Part shown: in pieces, positions 26,237-34,886 of the stretch
Numbering within the stretch: the first letter of the stretch is position 1
How the letters are laid out: each line of letters opens with the position of its first letter
NCBI RefSeq assembly: GCF_013408145.1
Contig: NZ_JACBZI010000001.1
Location: 868,001 to 932,000 of the forward strand
Direction of reading: 5' to 3'
Origin: Nocardioides marinus
GTDB lineage: Bacteria; Actinomycetota; Actinomycetes; Propionibacteriales; Nocardioidaceae
Length of the DNA stretch: 64,000 nt
Translations under genes and position numbers: made by a program
The notes under the pieces: generated by a model
What the model was told of the DNA's origin: nothing
Seen by the model: the letters and a program-made list of their open reading frames with translations, nothing else
The model's database searches: none

Positions 26237-26974
26237 ATGACTGAATCCCAGGTCGAGACCGGGCCGGAGTCGGGTGGGCGAGCCGGAGGCGACGACACGC
26301 CCCTGGCCTTCGAGGACCCGACCTACCGCGAGGCCATGGTCGACCTGCTCGGCGTCATCGCCTACGGCGAGATCAGCGCCTTCGAGCGGCTGGCCGAGGA
26401 CGCCAAGCTGGCCCCCACGCTGGAGGACAAGGTCGCGATCGCCACCATGGCCTCCGCGGAGTTCTCCAAGGTCGACGCGCTGCGACGCCGCCTCGAGTCG
26501 CTGGGTGCCGACCCCTTCGCCGCGATGGCGCCCTTCCAGGAGCCCATCGACCGCTTCCACGACCACACCGCCCCGGCCGACTGGTACGAGGGCCTGGTCA
26601 AGGCCTACGTCGGTGACGGCCTGGCCGACGACTTCTACCGCGAGATCGCGGCCTACCTCGACGCAGAGACCCGCGACCTGGTCGTCGGCACCTTCGAGGA
26701 CTCCGGGCACGCGGCGTTCGTCGTGGACCGGGTGCGTGCCGCGATCGCCGCCGACCACCGCCTCGGCGGCCGGCTGGCGCTGTGGGGCCGTCGGCTGATG
26801 GGGGAGGCGCTGATCCAGGCGCAGCGGGTGGCCGCCGAGCGGGACGCCCTCTCGGCGCTGCTGGCCGGCGGCACCGACCGCCCCGGGCTCGACCTCGCGG
26901 CCATCGGCCGGATGTTCGCCCGGCTCACCGAGCGGCACACCGAGCGGATGGCCGAGCTCGGCCTGGAGAGCTAG
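26237..26974 (+). CDS. Ferritin-like fold protein (MiaE-like)
   Basis: A 245-residue all-helical protein. Carboxylate/His pairs spaced as in ferritin-like diiron proteins are visible (FEDPTYREAMVDLLGVIAYG, EISAFERLAEDA, ATMASAEFSKVDALR, FEDSGHAAFVVDRV). It resembles the tRNA-hydroxylase-like family commonly found beside RhlE in actinobacteria. Enzymatic activity is not proven. Its TAG stop sits in CTAG, which on the other strand is also the stop of the DUF3107 gene. Confidence 0.78.
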   Translation: MTESQVETGPESGGRAGGDDTPLAFEDPTYREAMVDLLGVIAYGEISAFERLAEDAKLAPTLEDKVAIATMASAEFSKVDALRRRLESLGADPFAAMAPFQEPIDRFHDHTAPADWYEGLVKAYVGDGLADDFYREIAAYLDAETRDLVVGTFEDSGHAAFVVDRVRAAIAADHRLGGRLALWGRRLMGEALIQAQRVAAERDALSALLAGGTDRPGLDLAAIGRMFARLTERHTERMAELGLES

Positions 26975-27192
26975 CTGCGGAAGCCGACCGCGGCGACCGT
27001 GGTCGAGCCGAGCTCGACGTAGGCGATCTTCGAGCCGGGCACCATCACGACCCGGCCCTTGGTGTCGGTGAGCGAGAGCAGGCCGTCGGAGGAGACGGCC
27101 TCGGCGACCTGGGAGGTCAGGGCCTCGGCCGACTCCTCGGTCTCGAGGGTGATCTCGCGGGGGGCCTGCTGGATACCGATCTTGACGTCCAC
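26971..27192 (-). CDS. DUF3107 small protein
   Basis: A 73-residue protein: an N-terminal strand (MDVKIGIQQAPREITLE), a central helix (SAEALTSQVAEAVSS) and a C-terminal beta sheet ending GFRS. Length and sequence match DUF3107, whose mycobacterial member is found next to a TetR regulator, as here. It begins with GTG, 6 bases after a TAGGCT hexamer whose TAG is the TetR stop codon. Its own stop shares the palindrome CTAG with the opposing ferritin-like gene. Confidence 0.88.
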   Translation of the reverse strand: MDVKIGIQQAPREITLETEESAEALTSQVAEAVSSDGLLSLTDTKGRVVMVPGSKIAYVELGSTTVAAVGFRS

Positions 27193-27204
27193 GCAGCCAG
27201 CCTA
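27193..27204 (-). promoter_or_regulatory. Leaderless-type promoter inside the TetR stop
   Basis: Minus-strand TAGGCT (27204-27199), 6 bases, GTG at 27192. The TAG is the TetR stop. Confidence 0.6.
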
Positions 27205-27852
27205 GTGCTCGACGGAAGGCTCGTCGGTGCGCGGGTAGCCACCGATGCCGCGCCAGGCCAGCCCGGCCACCAGCGCCGCCGCCTGGTCGCGGCCCAGGCC
27301 ACCGGCCTCGGTGAGCCAGAAGCGGGCGCTGACCTGGGCCATGCCGACCAGCGAGACGGCCAGCAGCCGCGAGGCCTCGTCGGGCAGGCCGGTGTCCTCG
27401 TGGATGACGCCGGCGATGAGGCGCGCGCACTCGGCCGTCACGCGGTCGACCTGCTCGCGCACGGCCGGCTCGTTGGTGAGGTCGGACTCGAAGACGAGAC
27501 GGAACGCGCCGGTGTCGTGCGCGACGTACTCGTAGAAGACCGCCATCGTCGCCTCGACGCGCTGCTTGTTGTCGTCGGTGGACTCCAGGGCGGCGCGGCA
27601 GTTGTCGATGATCTGGTCGCAGGAGCGGTCCAGCAACGCGAGGTAGAGCTCGAGCTTGCCGGGGAAGTGCTGGTAGAGCACCGGCTTGGAGACCCCGGCG
27701 CGCTCGGCGATGTCGTCCATCGCGGCGGCGTGGTAGCCCTGGGCGACGAACACCTCGAGCGCGGACTCCAGCAGCTGGGCGCGACGCTCGCGGCGGGGCA
27801 TCCGGGCCCCGCGGGGGCGCAGGCCGCCGACGTCTCGCTGGTCTGCCGTCAC
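27202..27852 (-). CDS. TetR-family transcriptional regulator
   Basis: A 216-residue regulator. The N-terminal helix-turn-helix spans about residues 20-65 (QLLESALEVFVAQGYHAAAM, DDIAERAGVSKPVLYQHFPG), followed by a ligand-binding helical domain. I used the GTG at 27852, which has AGGAG about 8 bases upstream. A frame-compatible start at 27888 would add 12 residues. Together with DUF3107 it forms the conserved pair known from mycobacteria. The 27.9-28.1 kb gap on its upstream side, shared with moeZ, is the likely place for its operator. Confidence 0.87.
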   Translation of the reverse strand: MTADQRDVGGLRPRGARMPRRERRAQLLESALEVFVAQGYHAAAMDDIAERAGVSKPVLYQHFPGKLELYLALLDRSCDQIIDNCRAALESTDDNKQRVEATMAVFYEYVAHDTGAFRLVFESDLTNEPAVREQVDRVTAECARLIAGVIHEDTGLPDEASRLLAVSLVGMAQVSARFWLTEAGGLGRDQAAALVAGLAWRGIGGYPRTDEPSVEH

Positions 27853-28099
27853 TGCTGGTCTCCTGGTCGTCCTGGTGGGGTGCTGCACGGACCGCGGCGG
27901 GGACTACTGCCGGGTCACTTACGGGGGACTGGAGCCTAACCCGCCGCGGGGGCGCCGCCGCTGTCCAGGCTCTGGGTGGACGTGTCGCGCGTCGAGGACC
28001 GTGGGGGAACATGGAGCCCGCCGTGGGCGTTGTGCCCGCGACCGAGGACCTACCGAGGACCTCCTGAGAACCCAGCCCCCAAGGCGAGGAGAGACCCCC

Positions 28100-29299
28100 G
28101 TGAGCATCGAGCCGCTCGTGGAGCCGGCAGCAGAGCTGACCGTCGACGAGGTACGCCGCTACAGCCGTCACCTGATCATCCCCGACGTGGGCATGACCGG
28201 GCAGAAGCGCCTGAAGAACGCCAAGGTCCTGGTGATCGGCGCCGGCGGTCTCGGCAGCCCCGCGCTGCTCTACCTGGCCGCGGCCGGCGTCGGGACCCTG
28301 GGCATCGCGGAGTTCGACGAGGTCGACGAGTCGAACCTGCAGCGCCAGATCATCCACACCCAGTCCGACATCGGGAAGTCCAAGGCCGTCTCGGCCAAGG
28401 AGTCGATCGCCGAGGCCAACCCGCACGTCAACGTCGTGCTCCACGAGGAGCGCCTCGACAACGACAACGTCTTCGACGTCTTCGAGGGCTACGACCTCAT
28501 CGTCGACGGCACCGACAACTTCGCGACCCGCTACATGGTCAACGACGCGGCGTACTTCCTCGGGATCCCCTACGTGTGGGGCTCGATCTACCGCTTCGAC
28601 GGCCAGGCGTCGGTCTTCGCGCCCAAGCAGGTCGAGGGCGCCCCCTGCTACCGCTGCCTGTACCCCGAGCCGCCGCCGCCGGGCATGGTCCCCTCGTGCG
28701 CCGAGGGCGGCGTGCTGGGCGTGCTGTGCGCCTCAATCGGCTCGATCCAGGTCAACGAGGCCATCAAGATGATCACCGGTGCCGGCGACCCCGCCGTCGG
28801 CTCGCTGGTCATCTACGACGCCCTCGAACTGTCGTGGCGCAAGCTGAAGGTCCGCAAGGACCCCAACTGCGCGCTGTGCGGCGAGAACCCGACCGTCACC
28901 GGTCTCATCGACTACGACACCTTCTGCGGTGCGATCTCCGACGAGGCCGCCGACGCCGCGGCCGGGTCGACCATCTCGGTCACCCAGCTGGAGTCGATGC
29001 TCAAGGAGCGCGAGGAGGGCAGCCGGGACTTCGTGCTGGTCGACGTGCGCGAGCCCAACGAGTACGAGATCAACCAGATCCCGGGCTCGGTGCTGATCCC
29101 CAAGGGCGAGTTCCTCAACGGCAACGCCCTCGAGCAGCTCTCCCAGGACAAGCCGGTCGTGCTGCACTGCAAGTCCGGAGTCCGCTCGGCCGAGGCGCTG
29201 GCGGTGCTCAAGGGCGCCGGGTTCGCCGACGCCGTGCACGTCGGCGGTGGCGTCGTGGCGTGGGTCAACCAGATCGACCCCAGCCAGCCGTCGTACTGA
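28100..29299 (+). CDS. moeZ: Adenylyltransferase/sulfurtransferase MoeZ
   Basis: A 399-residue two-domain enzyme that adenylates the C-terminus of small sulfur carriers such as MoaD, CysO or ThiS and then loads sulfur. The ThiF/MoeB domain shows RYSRHLIIPDVGMTGQKRL, the nucleotide loop VIGAGGLGSPA and the zinc-binding CYRC and CALC pairs. The rhodanese domain from about 300 has DVREPNEYEINQIPG and the catalytic loop CKSGVRS. The GTG at 28100 follows AGGAG. A molybdopterin synthase large subunit (MoaE) is encoded 31 kb away in this window. Confidence 0.93.
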   Translation: MSIEPLVEPAAELTVDEVRRYSRHLIIPDVGMTGQKRLKNAKVLVIGAGGLGSPALLYLAAAGVGTLGIAEFDEVDESNLQRQIIHTQSDIGKSKAVSAKESIAEANPHVNVVLHEERLDNDNVFDVFEGYDLIVDGTDNFATRYMVNDAAYFLGIPYVWGSIYRFDGQASVFAPKQVEGAPCYRCLYPEPPPPGMVPSCAEGGVLGVLCASIGSIQVNEAIKMITGAGDPAVGSLVIYDALELSWRKLKVRKDPNCALCGENPTVTGLIDYDTFCGAISDEAADAAAGSTISVTQLESMLKEREEGSRDFVLVDVREPNEYEINQIPGSVLIPKGEFLNGNALEQLSQDKPVVLHCKSGVRSAEALAVLKGAGFADAVHVGGGVVAWVNQIDPSQPSY

Positions 29300-29335
29300 G
29301 CAGGCAGGGCGCCGGGACTGAGACAGGTCTTGGGG

Positions 29336-29349
29336 TTACCGGGCGGTAA
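29336..29349. promoter_or_regulatory. Candidate operator TTAC-N6-GTAA
   Basis: TTACCGGGCGGTAA lies in the promoter region of the first secreted protease. It is the same layout as at 17952-17965. Confidence 0.4.
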
Positions 29350-29382
29350 AAACACGTTCCACCAGGTGTAGTCCGTGCCACA

Positions 29383-29419
29383 CCGGGTAGGTCGGCTCCT
29401 GTCGAGCCGGCCTACTCGG
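29383..29419 (+). promoter_or_regulatory. Stem-loop in the protease leader
   Basis: GTAGG-T-CGGCT (29387-29397) pairs with AGCCG-G-CCTAC (29405-29415), and the stem can extend outward by three more pairs. It ends about 30 bases before the start, so it would be in the 5' untranslated RNA. Confidence 0.4.
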
Positions 29420-29445
29420 GGGCCGGCACCAGTGCTCCCTGGAGG

Positions 29446-30336
29446 ATGAGTCCCTTGCTGAACCCCCCCAAGCCCGCCCGTCGCCTCGCTGCCCTGGCCG
29501 CCCTGGCCAGCGCCGCCGTCCTCGGCGCGGCCACCGCGACCGTCGCCCCCGCGTCCGCCGCCCCCGCCTGGGCCCCGGCCGACGAGGCCACGATCACGCC
29601 CGGCACGCAGATGTACACCGACGGCGCCCAGTGCACCTCGAACTTCGTCTTCACCGACGCCTCGTCGAACGTCTACGTCGGGTACGCCGCCCACTGCGCC
29701 GGCCTGGGCGAGGCCACCGACACCAACGGCTGCCTCAACGACTCGGTGCCGCTGGGCACCAAGGTCGACTTCGTCGAGGGCGGCTCGCTGGTCACCTCGG
29801 GCACCACCGTCGGCACCGGCACCCTGGCCTACTCCTCCTGGCGCACCATGCGCGACCTCGGCGAGACCGACGAGAACGCCTGCGCCTACAACGACTTCGC
29901 GCTGGTGAAGGTCGACGCGGCCTACGTCGGCGACGTCAACCCGAGCATCCCGTTCTGGGGCGGCCCGACCGGCATCGACACCGACGGCACCGCCGCGGGC
30001 GACCGGGTCTACACCTACGGCAACTCCTCGCTGCGCGCCGGCATCGAGGCGCTCTCGCCCCACACCGGCATCAGCCTCGGCGACTCCGCGGCCGACGACG
30101 GCTGGAGCCACCCGCTCTACACCGTGACCCCGGGCGTCCCCGGTGACTCGGGCTCGGCGTTCCTGAGCGAGGACGGTGCGGCCATCGGCACGCTGTCGAC
30201 CCTCGGCCTGGCCCCGCTGCCGCTGTCGAACAACATCGGTGACCTGGGCCGCGAGCTGGCCTACGCCCAGCAGCACTCCGGCATCGCCGGCCTGCAGCTG
30301 GTGGAGGGCACCGAGCCCTTCTCGCCGCTCCTGTGA
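29446..30336 (+). CDS. Secreted chymotrypsin-fold serine protease (copy 1)
   Basis: A 296-residue exported S1-like protease. A signal peptide covers residues 1-39. A full catalytic triad can be read: H83 (VGYAAHCAG), D150 (AYNDFALVKV) and S235 (PGVPGDSGSAF). Cysteines at 63, 84, 96 and 146 could form disulfides. The ATG at 29446 directly abuts GGAGG, which is too close. A TTG at 29455, 9 bases after that site, is a possible real start and would still leave a good signal peptide. It is about 65% identical by eye to the next gene, a tandem duplication. Confidence 0.85.
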   Translation: MSPLLNPPKPARRLAALAALASAAVLGAATATVAPASAAPAWAPADEATITPGTQMYTDGAQCTSNFVFTDASSNVYVGYAAHCAGLGEATDTNGCLNDSVPLGTKVDFVEGGSLVTSGTTVGTGTLAYSSWRTMRDLGETDENACAYNDFALVKVDAAYVGDVNPSIPFWGGPTGIDTDGTAAGDRVYTYGNSSLRAGIEALSPHTGISLGDSAADDGWSHPLYTVTPGVPGDSGSAFLSEDGAAIGTLSTLGLAPLPLSNNIGDLGRELAYAQQHSGIAGLQLVEGTEPFSPLL

Positions 30337-30372
30337 CCCGCGGGCTGTGATCTGACAGCCCACCCTGTGAGA

Positions 30373-30407
30373 CAGGGCCCCGACCCGCGTAGCCGGTCGG
30401 GGCCCTG
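30373..30407. terminator. Hairpin terminator between the two protease genes
   Basis: A perfect 13-bp stem (CAGGGCCCCGACC at 30373-30385 with its complement at 30395-30407), 9-base loop. It separates the tandem copies, so the second gene needs its own promoter or read-through. Confidence 0.8.
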
Positions 30408-30422
30408 CCTCGTTGTGGGGGC

Positions 30423-31316
30423 ATGACGCTGCTGCGCTCCCGCACCGTGCCGGTCCTGCTCCTCGTCTGCGCGCTGGCCCTGGCCCTCGTCGCGACCCTC
30501 GCCCCCACCGCTGACGCGGCCAAGCGCAAGCGCAAGCGGGCGGTCACGTGGGCACCGGCGGCCTCGGCGACCATCACGCCGGGGGTGCAGATGTACACCG
30601 ACGGCAGCCAGTGCACCGCCAACTTCGTCTTCACCGACCGCAACGGCGGGGTGTACGTCGGCTACGCCGCGCACTGCGCCGGGCTCGGAGAGGCGACCGA
30701 CACCAGCGGCTGCGGCCAGGACTCGGTGCCCCTCGGCACCCCGGTCACCTTCGAGCGCGGCGGCAGCCTGCTGACCTCCGGCACGGTGCTGGGTCGCGGC
30801 ACCCTCGTCTACAGCTCCTGGGAGACGATGAACCGGCTGGGCACCACCGACCCGGTCGTGTGCGACTTCAACGACTTCGCGCTGGTCAAGGTCGCCGGCA
30901 GCGACGTGTCGAAGGTGAACCCGAGCGTCCCGGTCTGGGGCGGACCCACCGGCATCGACACCGACGGCCTCGGCGCCGGCGAGAGCGTGTGGAGCTACGG
31001 GAACTCCTCGCTGCGCGCGGGCATCGAGCTGCTCTCGCCCAAGCAGGGCATCGCGCTCGGCGACGACGCGGCCGACCAGGGCTGGTCGCACCTGCTCTAC
31101 ACCGTGACGCCCGGCGTCCCCGGTGACTCCGGCTCGGGCTTCCTCAGCGCCGACGGCCTGGCGGTCGGGACCCTCTCCACGCTGGGCCTGACCCCGTTCC
31201 CGCTGTCGAACAACATCGGCGACCTGGCGCGTGAGCTGGCCTTCGCCCAGGAGCACTCCGGCATCCCCGGCCTGAAGCTGGCGCTCGGCACCGAGCCGTT
31301 CTCGCCGCTGCTCTGA
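30423..31316 (+). CDS. Secreted chymotrypsin-fold serine protease (copy 2)
   Basis: A 297-residue paralog of the preceding gene. A signal peptide covers residues 1-33, followed by a very basic stretch KRKRKRA. The triad is H84 (AAHCAG), D150 (FNDFALVKV) and S235 (PGDSGSGF). The C-terminal 60 residues, ending GTEPFSPLL, are nearly the same as in copy 1, whereas the signal peptide and the segment after it are unrelated. The ATG at 30423 has a run of G just upstream. The conserved tail hints at a shared partner or export function. Confidence 0.87.
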   Translation: MTLLRSRTVPVLLLVCALALALVATLAPTADAAKRKRKRAVTWAPAASATITPGVQMYTDGSQCTANFVFTDRNGGVYVGYAAHCAGLGEATDTSGCGQDSVPLGTPVTFERGGSLLTSGTVLGRGTLVYSSWETMNRLGTTDPVVCDFNDFALVKVAGSDVSKVNPSVPVWGGPTGIDTDGLGAGESVWSYGNSSLRAGIELLSPKQGIALGDDAADQGWSHLLYTVTPGVPGDSGSGFLSADGLAVGTLSTLGLTPFPLSNNIGDLARELAFAQEHSGIPGLKLALGTEPFSPLL

Positions 31317-31328
31317 GCCGAGGGCGGG

Positions 31329-31340
31329 TACGTTGCCCGC
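31329..31340 (+). promoter_or_regulatory. Leaderless-type promoter of the DUF4129-MoxR operon
   Basis: TACGTT at 31329-31334, 6 bases, GTG at 31341. Confidence 0.5.
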
Positions 31341-32096
31341 GTGGAGCATCGACTCGGAGATGCCGGGGCGGCGCGTGCTGCGCTCGCCCTGCTCGCCAGC
31401 GTGCTCATGGTCGGCGCGGTCGTGCTGGTCCTGTGGGCGGCGGCCGCCGGCCCCGGCACGGTCCTGGAGGGTGAGGGGCGTGACCGGGTCACGCTGAGCG
31501 ACCCGACGCCCACGTCGGAGTCCGCGGAGGCGGGCTCGGGCGAGCAGATGCTCCCGAGCGAGGAGACCCGCGACGTCCCCACGTGGCTGCGGGCCGTGGT
31601 CCGTGCGGTGCTGCTCGTGATCGAGGTCGCGGTCGTGGTCGCGTTCGCCGGGGTGCTGTGGCGGGCCGGACGCTGGGCCTGGCAGCGCTGGGACGCACGG
31701 GACCGGCCGGCCGGTCCGGCGACCTCCCTGACCGGGGCCGAGGAGGTCCTCGACACCGAGGCGCTGACCGAGGAGCTGATGCGTGGCGCGGCCGGCCGCC
31801 GGGCCCGGCTCGAGGAGGGCCCGCCGCGCAACGCCGTGGTCGCCTGCTGGCTCGAGATCGAGGAGGTCGCGGCCGCCGGCGGCGTACGACGTCGGCCCGC
31901 CGAGACCGCGACCGAGCTGGCCCGACGCCTGCTCGACGCCTTGGGGGCCGACGAGCACGCGGTGTCGGTGCTGGCGGAGGCCTACCACCGTGCGCGCTAC
32001 TCCGAGGTCCCGGTGAGCGCGCAGGACCGCTCCCGCGCGCTGCGCGCGCTGGACCACGTGCACGCGAGCGTGCGGGCGCGCCAGGGGGCCCGGTGA
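31341..32096 (+). CDS. DUF4129 membrane protein
   Basis: A 251-residue protein with two membrane segments (about 15-36 and 88-112) separated by an acidic external loop. A C-terminal cytosolic DUF4129 domain follows (VVACWLEIEEVAAAGGVRRR, ETATELARRLLDALGA, YHRARYSEVPVS). DUF4129 proteins are typically encoded with MoxR AAA ATPases and DUF58 proteins, exactly as here. It starts the operon, and the next gene overlaps by GTGA. Confidence 0.85.
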   Translation: MEHRLGDAGAARAALALLASVLMVGAVVLVLWAAAAGPGTVLEGEGRDRVTLSDPTPTSESAEAGSGEQMLPSEETRDVPTWLRAVVRAVLLVIEVAVVVAFAGVLWRAGRWAWQRWDARDRPAGPATSLTGAEEVLDTEALTEELMRGAAGRRARLEEGPPRNAVVACWLEIEEVAAAGGVRRRPAETATELARRLLDALGADEHAVSVLAEAYHRARYSEVPVSAQDRSRALRALDHVHASVRARQGAR

Positions 32097-32581
32097 GCGG
32101 GGACCGGCTGCGCCTGCGCGTGCGGGGCGTCGCGACGCTGCTCGCGGCGGTCGCCGCGGTCGTGGTCGTGGTGCTGCTGGGCACCGAGCCGCACGTCGAC
32201 CGCGTCGCCGTCCTGGCGCTGCTGGGGCTCCTGGTCGCGGTCCTGGTCTGGGAGCTGCTCCCGGACCACACCTCGCCCTGGCGCCGGGCCGTGGTGGCGC
32301 CGCACCTGGCCCCGGGCCAGGACCGGGCCACGGCCACGTGGGTCCGGGTGCTCGAGGACCACCGGGCCGCAGCCCGGCCGGGCCCGGAGCTGCGCGACCG
32401 CGTGCGTCGCACGGTGGCCGACGTCGTGCTGACGCGGCACGGCCTGCGGCTCGACGACCTGGACCCGACGCAGCGACGCGAGCTGCTCGGCACGGACCTG
32501 GACGACCTGCTGCACGGCCCGGTGCGCCGGCTCGGCGCGCGGGACCTGCTGACCCACCTGGAGAGGATCGAGGCACTGTGA
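32093..32581 (+). CDS. Small membrane protein of the MoxR operon
   Basis: A 162-residue protein with two adjacent membrane helices (about 12-30 and 38-55). A cytosolic helical tail follows (ATATWVRVLEDHRAAARPGP, RTVADVVLTRHGLRLDDLDP). Start and stop overlap both neighbours by four bases (GTGA), so it is coupled in translation. I do not recognise a named domain; a partner of DUF4129 or MoxR is likely. Confidence 0.78.
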   Translation: MSGDRLRLRVRGVATLLAAVAAVVVVVLLGTEPHVDRVAVLALLGLLVAVLVWELLPDHTSPWRRAVVAPHLAPGQDRATATWVRVLEDHRAAARPGPELRDRVRRTVADVVLTRHGLRLDDLDPTQRRELLGTDLDDLLHGPVRRLGARDLLTHLERIEAL

Positions 32582-33585
32582 CTGCTGGACCCCTGCCCGA
32601 GATGAGCGTGGAGGAGGCCGGCCGGACGGCCGGTCGGGTGCTGGAGGAGGTCGGTCGGGCCGTGGTGGGCAACCATCACGCGCTGCGGCTGGTGCTGGCC
32701 ACCGTGCTGGCCGGTGGCCACGTGCTGCTGGAGGACCTGCCGGGGCTGGGCAAGACGCTCGCCGCGCGCTCGCTGGCGACCGCGCTGGGGCTGGACTTCG
32801 CGCGCGCCCAGTTCACCCCCGACCTGCTGCCGGCCGACCTGACCGGCAGCTACCTGTTCCACCAGCACAGCGGGGAGATGGTCTTCCGACCCGGCCCGGT
32901 GCACACCCAGGTGCTGCTCGCGGACGAGATCAACCGGACCCCGCCCAAGACCCAGGCCGCGCTGCTCGAGGCGATGCAGGAGCACCAGGTGACCGTCGAG
33001 GGGGTGACCCACCCGCTGGGATCGCCCTTCGTCGTGCTGGCCACGGCCAACCCCGTCGAGCACGAGGGCACCTACCCGCTGCCCGAGGCGCAGCTGGACC
33101 GGTTCCTGACCCGGGTCTCCTTCGGCTACCCCGCTGCCGACGACGAGCTCGACGTCGTGCTGCGCCGGGTCGCGCGCCGTCGCGAGGAGGTGGCGCTCGA
33201 CGCCGTGACCGACGCCCGGGGCGTGCTGGCCATGCAGGCGTGCGTCGAGACCGTCGGCGTCGAGGAGTCGGTCGGGCGCTACTGCGTCGACCTGGCCGCC
33301 GCCACCCGGGCGCACCGCGACACCGCCGTCGGTGCCTCGCCCCGCGGCTCGCTGGCGCTGGTGCTGCTCGCCCGGGCCTGGGCGCTGCTGGAGGGCCGCG
33401 ACTTCGTGGTCCCCGAGGACGTCAAGACGGTCGCCCCTGCGGTGCTGGCGCACCGACTGGTGCTGCGTCCCGAGCTGTGGCTCGGGGGCGGCAGCGGAGC
33501 CGAGGTCGTGCGTGACGTGCTCGGCTCGGTCCCCACCCCGTCCACCTCCGGCTCGGACCACGGCGCGAGCGCCGGCGCACGATGA
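32578..33585 (+). CDS. MoxR-family AAA+ ATPase
   Basis: A 335-residue AAA+ protein. Walker A EDLPGLGKTL is near residue 60, Walker B VLLADEINRTPPKTQAALLE, then sensor 1 VLATANPVEHEGTYPLPEAQ. The C-terminal lid domain carries GASPRGSLALVLLARAWAL. MoxR ATPases act as chaperone-like modules that assemble or activate partners with DUF58 and VWA domains. The DUF58 gene follows with an ATGA overlap. Confidence 0.92.
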   Translation: MTAGPLPEMSVEEAGRTAGRVLEEVGRAVVGNHHALRLVLATVLAGGHVLLEDLPGLGKTLAARSLATALGLDFARAQFTPDLLPADLTGSYLFHQHSGEMVFRPGPVHTQVLLADEINRTPPKTQAALLEAMQEHQVTVEGVTHPLGSPFVVLATANPVEHEGTYPLPEAQLDRFLTRVSFGYPAADDELDVVLRRVARRREEVALDAVTDARGVLAMQACVETVGVEESVGRYCVDLAAATRAHRDTAVGASPRGSLALVLLARAWALLEGRDFVVPEDVKTVAPAVLAHRLVLRPELWLGGGSGAEVVRDVLGSVPTPSTSGSDHGASAGAR

Positions 33586-34886
33586 CGTGGAAGCCCACGG
33601 CCGCGCTGGCCCGCGGTGTGGTGGTCGCCGGGGTGGTCCCGGCGCTCGCGCTGGCGGCCGGGCGCCCTGCCCTCGTGGTGCTCGCGGCGCCGTTCGCGGT
33701 CTGGGTGGTGTGCGCGCTGCGGCGCCGGCCGCGGGAGGTCCCGCGCATCGGGTCGAGCACCCGTGGCGCCGGGATCCGTGAGGGACAGGCGGTCCGCACC
33801 AGCGCCCTGCTGCAGCACGCCGAGGACGTCGAGCACGTCGTCCGGAGCACCGACCCGGCGCCGTACGTCGCCATGGACCCGCCGTCGGGGACGGTCGGTG
33901 CCCTGGTGGGCCACCGGGCCGCGGCCGACGGGGTGGTCGCCCTGCCCGAGATCGTCGTGCGCCCCGACCGCTGGGGCCGGGTGAGCCTCGGGGAGGAGCA
34001 GGTCTGCGCCGACAGTGCGTGGGGTGGCTTCCGCTGGGGGCCGCAGCCGCGCTGGGGAACCGAGCTGAGGGTCCTGCCGCAGGCCGTGGCCTACCACTCG
34101 CGTGCCGCCCTGCCGTCCCCCTCCGGCCTGGTCGGTGCCCACCGCTCCTCCCGGATCGGGTCGGGGGTGGAGCTCGGTGACGTGCGGGAGTTCGCGCCCG
34201 GGGACCGGCTGCGCCGGATCCACTGGCCGGTGTCCTCCCGCAGCGGTCGCCTCCACGTCACCGCCGCGCTCGCCGAGCAGGACGCCGGCGTGCTGCTGGT
34301 GGTGGACGCCTTCGCCGACCACGGGGAGTCCGGCGGCGTGGACGGGCCGCCGAGCAGCCTCGACCTCACGGTGCGCGCGGCGGCCGCCCTTGCGGCCCAC
34401 CACCTGCGCGGCGGTGACCGGGTCGCGCTGCGGGTGCTGGGCCGACCGGGGCTGTCGCTTCCCTCGGGCGGCGGGCGGCGTCAGCTGCGCAGGGTCGAGG
34501 TCGCGCTCGCCTCCGTGGCCCCGGGGGACGCGGAGCCGCCGGGCGTCCCGCTGCGGCTGGGGGCCGCGGCCGGGTCGTTCATCGTCGTGCTCTCGGCCCT
34601 GCTCGACGACCGGGTGGCGGCGGTCGCCGCGGCGACGCAGCGGCGGGGGATGACGGCGTTGGTCGTCGACTGCCTGCCGCCCGGGGCCGCCCCGGCGGCG
34701 CCGTCCGGCGTGGACGCGCAGGTGGTCGAGGCCGCCTGGCGGCTGCGGCTGCTGGACCGCGAGCGGGTGCTCTCCGCACTCGAGGGGGCGGGCTGCCCGA
34801 CCGCGGCCTGGCGCGGGCCGGGCTCCCTGGACGGCGTCCTGTCCGCCCTCGGCCGCCGCGCCCGGGCACCGCGGGTGCGCACGTGA
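33582..34886 (+). CDS. DUF58 protein
   Basis: A 434-residue protein with two N-terminal membrane helices (about 8-50) and a periplasmic or cytosolic beta part. The DUF58 signature is GSGVELGDVREFAPGDRLRR (about 188-207), then IHWPVSSR. A VWA-like C-terminal domain starts at VLLVVDAFADH, with only a partial MIDAS. It is the standard partner of MoxR and DUF4129 proteins. The start overlaps moxR and the stop overlaps the next gene. Confidence 0.9.
   Translation: MTWKPTAALARGVVVAGVVPALALAAGRPALVVLAAPFAVWVVCALRRRPREVPRIGSSTRGAGIREGQAVRTSALLQHAEDVEHVVRSTDPAPYVAMDPPSGTVGALVGHRAAADGVVALPEIVVRPDRWGRVSLGEEQVCADSAWGGFRWGPQPRWGTELRVLPQAVAYHSRAALPSPSGLVGAHRSSRIGSGVELGDVREFAPGDRLRRIHWPVSSRSGRLHVTAALAEQDAGVLLVVDAFADHGESGGVDGPPSSLDLTVRAAAALAAHHLRGGDRVALRVLGRPGLSLPSGGGRRQLRRVEVALASVAPGDAEPPGVPLRLGAAAGSFIVVLSALLDDRVAAVAAATQRRGMTALVVDCLPPGAAPAAPSGVDAQVVEAAWRLRLLDRERVLSALEGAGCPTAAWRGPGSLDGVLSALGRRARAPRVRT

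Noticed and set aside
32578..34886. MoxR/DUF58 locus as a novel system
   Set aside because: DUF4129-MoxR-DUF58 operons are widespread; this one is standard apart from the ATL gene at its end.
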